This document shows, in pieces, positions 5,573-8,856 of a stretch of DNA of 8,856 nt (position 1 is its first letter; the number at the start of each line of letters is the position of its first letter). This DNA comes from Clostridiales bacterium (GTDB taxonomy: Bacteria; Bacillota; Clostridia; Lutisporales; Lutisporaceae): NCBI GenBank assembly GCA_012842725.1, contig DUSG01000308.1:1-8856 (forward strand), given 5' to 3'. The notes under the pieces are model-generated. The model ran no database searches. It saw only the letters and a list, made by a program, of their open reading frames with translations, and had not been told where the DNA came from. Both the position numbers and the translations under genes were made by a program.

Positions 5573-6226
5573 TGCTGTTTTTCTTCGTTTTGCTATTGAA
5601 AGCAGCAATCCAAGAGCTATAGAAAGGAATGCGGAAATTAATACCCTGTATACTGACGGAAGCATAAATACTATGGTATGAGCAGGTATCCAGAAGAAAG
5701 TGCAAGTCTTCGCCCAACTGAATTCCACCAGCGAATGCCAGTCCACCTTATCTACAAGATAGCTTAAAGTTATTTTACCGCTTTTTTCGTACATGCTGTC
5801 AATGTATAAGTCCGTGAATTTGTGCATTGCCATCATCATGGGGCCAAAAGTTAGATTCATAATGGCACTACCAAAGAAAGCCTGTGCCAATGCTACATCT
5901 TCAAAAGGAAGCAATCCTGCTCTTTGTGCAGCTCCCGCACCTTCCATAAACACAGTAAATACGAGAGCAACCATCATTCCAATGATACCCCATATTACCG
6001 CTCTATATATGAATCCCTTCGGAATAACATACTCACCTTTTTGCAATCTTATTCCCAATAAATCCCCCATAGATGCTAAAATTGCAAATTTAATGAAACC
6101 TCCTATATATGGATGTGCTTTTGTAAAATCCATAAAGATTTCTCTTGAAACCGGCAATACTAATATTATCACCCATACCAGCAATGCAGCCAGCCAAATA
6201 AAATCAGCCTTCTTAAGTTTTTCCAT
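5570..6226 (-). CDS. Mpv17/PMP22-like integral membrane protein
   Basis: 218 residues with about five hydrophobic segments: roughly 8-28, 41-60, 72-96, 113-136 and 172-210. Features recalling the Mpv17/PMP22 family, best known from mitochondria and peroxisomes: MGDLLGIRLQ after the second helix (compare the family's GDLxxQ), a GPMMMAMHKFTD segment (compare GPxxHxxYxxLD), and a terminal WAKTCTFFWIPAHTIVFMLPSVYRVL stretch (W-K-T...F-W-P...F.LP..YR). The family's role is debated; channel activity has been reported for Mpv17. ATG at 6226 has a strong AAGGAGG 6 bases upstream. The TGA stop is supplied by a hairpin repeat; galU follows. No clear promoter was found in the gap after the aldolase gene. 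It could instead be an unrelated conserved membrane protein, since the match is by motif only. Confidence 0.62.
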   Translation of the reverse strand: MEKLKKADFIWLAALLVWVIILVLPVSREIFMDFTKAHPYIGGFIKFAILASMGDLLGIRLQKGEYVIPKGFIYRAVIWGIIGMMVALVFTVFMEGAGAAQRAGLLPFEDVALAQAFFGSAIMNLTFGPMMMAMHKFTDLYIDSMYEKSGKITLSYLVDKVDWHSLVEFSWAKTCTFFWIPAHTIVFMLPSVYRVLISAFLSIALGLLLSIAKRRKTA

Positions 6227-6322
6227 ACAGTACCTCCTTGAAATTCTTGTGCATTGTAATTTATACTTTTTATAAGTTCTACCTGATGTCCCAAAAATCC
6301 TTCATAAAACTTCACAGCAGCT

Positions 6323-6370
6323 TATTACCAAAAAATAGGTGAGCCACCGAGAACCGTCCCCGATGGCTCA
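6323..6370 (-). repeat. 31-bp hairpin repeat with extended flank, after the aldolase gene
   Basis: The unit occupies 6340-6370 (arms 6340-6349 and 6361-6370, one mismatch; core AGAACCGTCCC). The preceding 17 bases (TTATTACCAAAAAATAGG-like, 6323-6339) match the flank of the copy at 441-471 almost base for base, so the repeated unit is at least about 48 bp. It begins 4 bases after the aldolase stop codon TAG (6377-6375). Confidence 0.85.
6330..6370 (-). terminator. Intrinsic terminator of the aldolase gene formed by the hairpin repeat
   Basis: In the gene direction the hairpin (6370-6340) is followed by ACCTA-like bases and six T (complement of A at 6330-6335). Its position, 4 bases after the TAG stop, suits an intrinsic terminator, though the stem has one mismatch. 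Confidence 0.6.
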
Positions 6371-6374
6371 ACAA

Positions 6375-7268
6375 CTACATCAATTCTGCTTTGATAAGTA
6401 TCTGCTTTATCTTTTCTTTTTCTTCATCTTTTAATTCCAATAAAGGCTTTCTTACATATCCTCCATTGTAACCTAAAAGGCTGCAAGCATACTTGAGGCC
6501 TGCTATTCCATAAGTGGCTGTAACTGCTTGATTCACAGGGAATACCCTTGCATATATTTCTTTGGCTTTATCCGCGTTCCCTTTTTCAAATTCTTCCTGA
6601 ACCATTGCACATTCATTGGGGGCACAATTGGCTAATGCTAATATTCCCGCCTTTACCCCTAAAGTTAGTGCAGGATACCAGGCAGATGCAGTTCCAACCA
6701 TCAGATTAAAAGACTCGGGTATCACACTTTGGAACTTCACAAGCTGAGGTATGTCTCCTGTGCTGTCCTTCATCCCTATAATATTGGGATGTCTGCTCAA
6801 CTTTTCTACCACGTTGGCAGAAACATTGATATGAGTGAACTTTGGAACATTGTATATCAATACAGGTATATCCACATTATCAGCTACATCGGTAAAGTAC
6901 TGTATCAATGCCTCATCATTCATCTTCCCGCCATAATAAAACGGAGTCAGTATCAACGCAGCATGAACGCCCAATTTTGCAGCTTTATTGGTCAGCTTTA
7001 TCGTCTCTTTGGTGGACTCCATTCCTGTTCCTGCCAAAATTAATCTGTCCTTCTTGGCTGTTTCTACAGTAATCTTGATCAACTCGAGTTTCTCTTCTTC
7101 ATTTAGATATACTGTCTCACTGTTAGAACCTAAGACCAAATAACCTGCTAAATTATCCTTATTCCATTTCTCCACGTTTTCGGCAAAAAGCTGATAATCA
7201 ACATCCCCATTTTCATTAAATGGCGTAATCATTGGAGGTATTACGCCTTTAATTTGAATGTTAGTCAT
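6375..7268 (-). CDS. DapA-superfamily lyase, probably 4-hydroxy-2-oxoglutarate aldolase-like
   Basis: 297 residues, a full TIM-barrel of the class-I (Schiff-base) aldolase family of DapA, NanA and HOGA. The Schiff-base lysine is Lys167 in GMKDSTGD and the catalytic Tyr139 is in YNVP. Residues specific to dihydrodipicolinate synthase are not kept: the GTTGE loop is GSNSE (47-51) and the Arg that binds the aspartate-semialdehyde carboxylate (E. coli Arg138) is Phe144. GSN, LSRHPNIIGMKDS (157-169), LANC and the C-terminal YGIAGLKYACSLLGYNGGYVRKPL follow the hydroxyoxoglutarate aldolase pattern instead. That enzyme splits 4-hydroxy-2-oxoglutarate into pyruvate and glyoxylate. No lysine-pathway genes lie nearby. 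The ATG at 7268 is preferred for its AAGGAGAG site; an in-frame ATG at 7307 would translate that site. It stands alone, bounded by a terminator-like hairpin on each side. Confidence 0.8.
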   Translation of the reverse strand: MTNIQIKGVIPPMITPFNENGDVDYQLFAENVEKWNKDNLAGYLVLGSNSETVYLNEEEKLELIKITVETAKKDRLILAGTGMESTKETIKLTNKAAKLGVHAALILTPFYYGGKMNDEALIQYFTDVADNVDIPVLIYNVPKFTHINVSANVVEKLSRHPNIIGMKDSTGDIPQLVKFQSVIPESFNLMVGTASAWYPALTLGVKAGILALANCAPNECAMVQEEFEKGNADKAKEIYARVFPVNQAVTATYGIAGLKYACSLLGYNGGYVRKPLLELKDEEKEKIKQILIKAELM

Positions 7269-7273
7269 TTTAT

Positions 7274-7281
7274 CTCTCCTT
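7274..7281 (-). promoter_or_regulatory. Ribosome binding site fixing the aldolase start
   Basis: Minus strand AAGGAGAG, 5 bases before the ATG at 7268-7266. It lies inside the longer reading that begins at 7307, where it would encode KRRD, so the shorter start is preferred. The rest of the 219-bp gap upstream is AT-rich; I could not settle on a promoter in it. Confidence 0.8.
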
Positions 7282-7452
7282 TTTAAGTTAATATTCTTCG
7301 AGAGCATTTACATCATAATACAATCTCTATTTACGCATCTCCCTATGTAAATATATTGCTTTTATATTTTAATAAATTCTACTGTATAATAAAAAATCCT
7401 GCATTAAGCTACTGTGAACTGTCCTTGAAAGACTTATCAAATTTTATTAAAT

Positions 7453-7478
7453 AACCTAAGGGATTGTACCCTTAGGTT
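7453..7478. terminator. Bidirectional stem-loop terminator after the PilZ region
   Basis: Perfect 10-bp inverted repeat AACCTAAGGG (7453-7462) and CCCTTAGGTT (7469-7478) with a 6-nt loop. It is followed by TTATTATA on the plus strand and by an A/T-rich ATTTAATAAAAT on the minus strand. It starts 10 bases past the PilZ stop codon and would end that transcript before the aldolase gene. Confidence 0.75.
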
Positions 7479-7487
7479 TTATTATAA

Positions 7488-7937
7488 TCAATTGAAGTAT
7501 GTATTGTAAGAAATTGAAACAAAACTTCCTTCTGAAAATAGAATATTTTTCTTTATTTTAATTTGAACCTGGTTCAATATCCTTATTAAATCAACTCTCT
7601 CATTTTCATCTATTGTGAATTCCACACCGTATTCATATAAGTCTTCTTTAGTCTTTCCTGACCATACAATATTGCCTCTCACTTTAATTTCTTCTTCCAA
7701 CAATTGAAATGTAAATTGCAGTATCATTTCATTTCTAACAGGGAATTTTATATCAGATACAAAGCACAATCCACCGGGACCTATATTTTTGACAAGCACT
7801 TTGGTATTGCCTACATTTACCTTTCTTCCTTTGATTTCTAATACTTCCAATATAGCTTCCAGCGGTAAAGGCAGCTTAATCCTGAAAAATTTGCGCCTTT
7901 CATATTTGAAAGGTACTTTTATATCGCTCACTATCAA
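7488..7937 (-). CDS. PilZ domain c-di-GMP-binding protein (probably the detached C-terminus of the GGDEF protein)
   Basis: The open frame gives 149 residues from a TTG at 7937. It is a PilZ domain: the RxxxR c-di-GMP motif is Arg-Lys-Phe-Phe-Arg in ERRKFFRIKLPLPLEA (about 14-29), and the second motif, usually D/NxSxxG, appears as NIGPGG with Gly for Ser (about 52-57). VKNIGPGGLCF and the YGVEFT strand are typical. It binds c-di-GMP and relays it to a partner or attached domain. No Shine-Dalgarno sequence precedes the TTG, and an in-frame TGA is only a few codons upstream. The frame is identical to that of the upstream PAS-GGDEF frame. Together these argue that this is the C-terminal part of one protein rather than a separate gene. 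The domain is secure; its status as a stand-alone gene is doubtful. Confidence 0.75.
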   Translation of the reverse strand: MIVSDIKVPFKYERRKFFRIKLPLPLEAILEVLEIKGRKVNVGNTKVLVKNIGPGGLCFVSDIKFPVRNEMILQFTFQLLEEEIKVRGNIVWSGKTKEDLYEYGVEFTIDENERVDLIRILNQVQIKIKKNILFSEGSFVSISYNTYFN

Positions 7938-8027
7938 AGGTTTGCATATTCAAATCATTGGAAAAGAATTTATATGTATTTTTTCCCTCTCTCTTTGCCC
8001 TGAGCAAAGCAACTTTTGCTTGCTTTC

Positions 8028-8856
8028 TTATTGAATCCCATCCTGACCATCATAAGGGCAAATACATATTCCTATATTTACATATGCATCCAAGTCGTAG
8101 TTTCCAACTGTAAAAGGAGTCTTGAACAAATCGACTAAGCCTCTGCCCATATCGTCATATTCCTGTTTTGATTTTTCTCCGGGAACAATGACGGCAAAAT
8201 GGTCTTCAGAATAGCGGCTAAGAAACATATTTTCTCCTAAATAGCTCTTCAATCTATTTACTATTTCCAGAATGAATTTATCCCCCATCTCATAGCCTAA
8301 TGAATAATTAACATATTTCAATCCACCGATTTCCAACATCATCAATGCAAACTTGCTTTTGGTCTTCTGTACATGCTCACATTGAATTTTCAACTGTTTT
8401 CTAAAGTATATCCTGTTTGGAAGTCCTGTCAGGGAATCGTGTGTAGAGATATGAGCCATTCTCTTTTCCATTTCTACTCTTCTTGTGATATTGTTCATAT
8501 ATACTACCAAACCTTCTACAATAGGCTCATTAAGGAGATTTTTCATCTTCATTTCCAAATATATGGGAATGTTCAACTTACTTACTGTCATGGTAACATC
8601 CCCTTGAACAGTTTTATTCGGATTATTTAAAACAAAATCCATCATTTCCATTATTCTTTCTTTATCTTTACCTTGGAAAAAATCCAATATATTTTTTCCA
8701 ATCACTTCTTCTCTCTTGTACCCTATCACTTTTTTGGACGTTTCGCTTATATACATGATTTTCCCTTGACAATCAATTATTCCAATAACATCAGTGAAAT
8801 CTTCCACCAAAACCTTAAACCTTTTACTCAGTTCTTCGATTTGCTTATGCTTATAC
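8028..8856 (-). CDS. PAS-GGDEF protein, 5' end beyond the window, 3' end frameshifted
   Basis: The frame is open to the right edge, so the TTG at 8810 is not a credible start: YKHKQIEELSKRFKVL precedes it as a helical linker. Then come a PAS domain (about 115 residues from LVEDFTDVIGIID to YMNNITRR), a short helix, and a GGDEF domain starting HDSLTGLPNRIYF. The GGDEF domain is degenerate: the signature is SEDHF, and the first metal-binding Asp is lost (LMMLEIGG where active enzymes have a D-x-D-like segment). It is probably catalytically dead and may act as a sensor or GTP/c-di-GMP-binding scaffold, as in many composite proteins. The frame ends early at TAA after DGQDGIQ, lacking the last about 30 residues of the fold, which are found in another frame just downstream. 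Sensor input domains probably lie beyond the edge. Confidence 0.85.
   Translation of the reverse strand, partial: YKHKQIEELSKRFKVLVEDFTDVIGIIDCQGKIMYISETSKKVIGYKREEVIGKNILDFFQGKDKERIMEMMDFVLNNPNKTVQGDVTMTVSKLNIPIYLEMKMKNLLNEPIVEGLVVYMNNITRRVEMEKRMAHISTHDSLTGLPNRIYFRKQLKIQCEHVQKTKSKFALMMLEIGGLKYVNYSLGYEMGDKFILEIVNRLKSYLGENMFLSRYSEDHFAVIVPGEKSKQEYDDMGRGLVDLFKTPFTVGNYDLDAYVNIGICICPYDGQDGIQ

Larger units (their letters stand above)
7488..8856 (-). pseudogene. Reconstructed PAS-GGDEF-PilZ gene interrupted by two compensating frameshifts
   Basis: The GGDEF frame stops at a TAA (8030-8028) after ...PYDGQDGIQ, before the family's C-terminal helix. In the -1 frame the missing part is present: from 8037 to 7900 it reads DSIRKQAKVALLRAKERGK, then NTYKFFSNDLNMQTFDSERYK, an ordinary GGDEF end. 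Restoring one base in the C run at 8037-8039 (GGG to GGGG in the gene) joins them. Removing one base from the T run at 7917-7920 (AAAA to AAA in the gene) then joins ...DSERYK to VPFKYERRKFFRIK of the PilZ domain. The two changes cancel, which explains why the GGDEF and PilZ frames agree. Cause is open: gene decay or homopolymer sequencing error. Confidence 0.7.

Noticed and set aside
5793..6275. Plus-strand open frame of 160 residues
   Set aside because: It lies opposite the Mpv17-like gene, which has a strong ribosome binding site and family motifs; the plus-strand product has no recognisable domain and no good ribosome binding site.
392..6370. The four 31-bp repeats as a CRISPR array
   Set aside because: They are in three places kilobases apart, in both orientations at one site, with no regular spacers and no cas genes.
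7269..7307. Upstream ATG at 7307 as the aldolase start
   Set aside because: It would translate the AAGGAGAG site and add a non-conserved LKRRDK-type leader; the ATG at 7268 is correctly spaced and gives the family's normal length.
7308..7452. Promoter for the aldolase gene
   Set aside because: Several AT-rich hexamers (TATAAA, TATTAT, TACATA) exist on the minus strand but none has a convincing -35 at 16-18 bp.
8028..8040. Programmed -1 frameshift at the end of the GGDEF frame
   Set aside because: The site (GAT GGG ATT) is not a canonical slippery heptamer, and a second shift of opposite sign at 7917-7920 would be needed to reach PilZ; indels or sequencing errors are simpler.
8808..8810. TTG at 8810 as the start of the PAS-GGDEF gene
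   Set aside because: The frame continues to the window edge with helical linker sequence typical of the region before a PAS domain, so the gene is truncated by the window.

Overview
The window looks like a piece of a Clostridia-type Firmicute chromosome. It is AT-rich, with strong AGGAGG-type ribosome binding sites, an S-layer-homology surface protein, a Cache/HAMP/HD-GYP receptor and a DedA protein. I cannot name the genus. Every gene I can support lies on the minus strand, so transcription runs from high to low coordinates. There is no rRNA, tRNA, CRISPR array, insertion sequence or transposase.

In transcription order (right to left): (1) a PAS-GGDEF protein entering from the right edge and a PilZ domain. 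These look like one c-di-GMP signalling protein split by two opposite one-base indels in short homopolymers. (2) A bidirectional terminator hairpin, then a DapA-superfamily aldolase whose active site fits 4-hydroxy-2-oxoglutarate aldolase better than dihydrodipicolinate synthase. (3) An Mpv17/PMP22-like membrane protein followed by galU (UDP-glucose synthesis). (4) A HEPN-MNT toxin-antitoxin pair with a 4-bp overlap. (5) A DedA membrane protein. (6) A membrane-anchored dCache-HAMP-HD-GYP protein, a predicted c-di-GMP phosphodiesterase whose sensor carries residues matching the amino-acid-binding Cache pattern. (7) A class-I glutamine amidotransferase-like hydrolase of the PuuD/C26 family. (8) The N-terminus of a secreted SLH-domain protein running off the left edge, with a possible PhoP-type direct-repeat box upstream.

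The least expected feature is a dispersed 31-bp hairpin repeat: TGAGCCACCG, an 11-nt core, CGGTGGCTCA. There are four copies at three loci. Each locus sits exactly on or within 5 bp of the stop codon of a different gene; at two of them the TGA that begins the repeat is the gene's stop codon. Three of the four copies are followed by a run of 6-7 T in the transcribed sense, as in intrinsic terminators. The copy upstream of galU lacks the T run and can form a competing hairpin next to the galU ribosome binding site. This resembles REP-type elements that have become 3'-end elements of genes.

The c-di-GMP theme (GGDEF, PilZ, HD-GYP) and the cell-envelope theme (GalU, DedA, Mpv17-like, SLH) recur, but spacing and hairpins suggest several small transcription units rather than one operon. 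No gap between genes exceeds about 300 bases.
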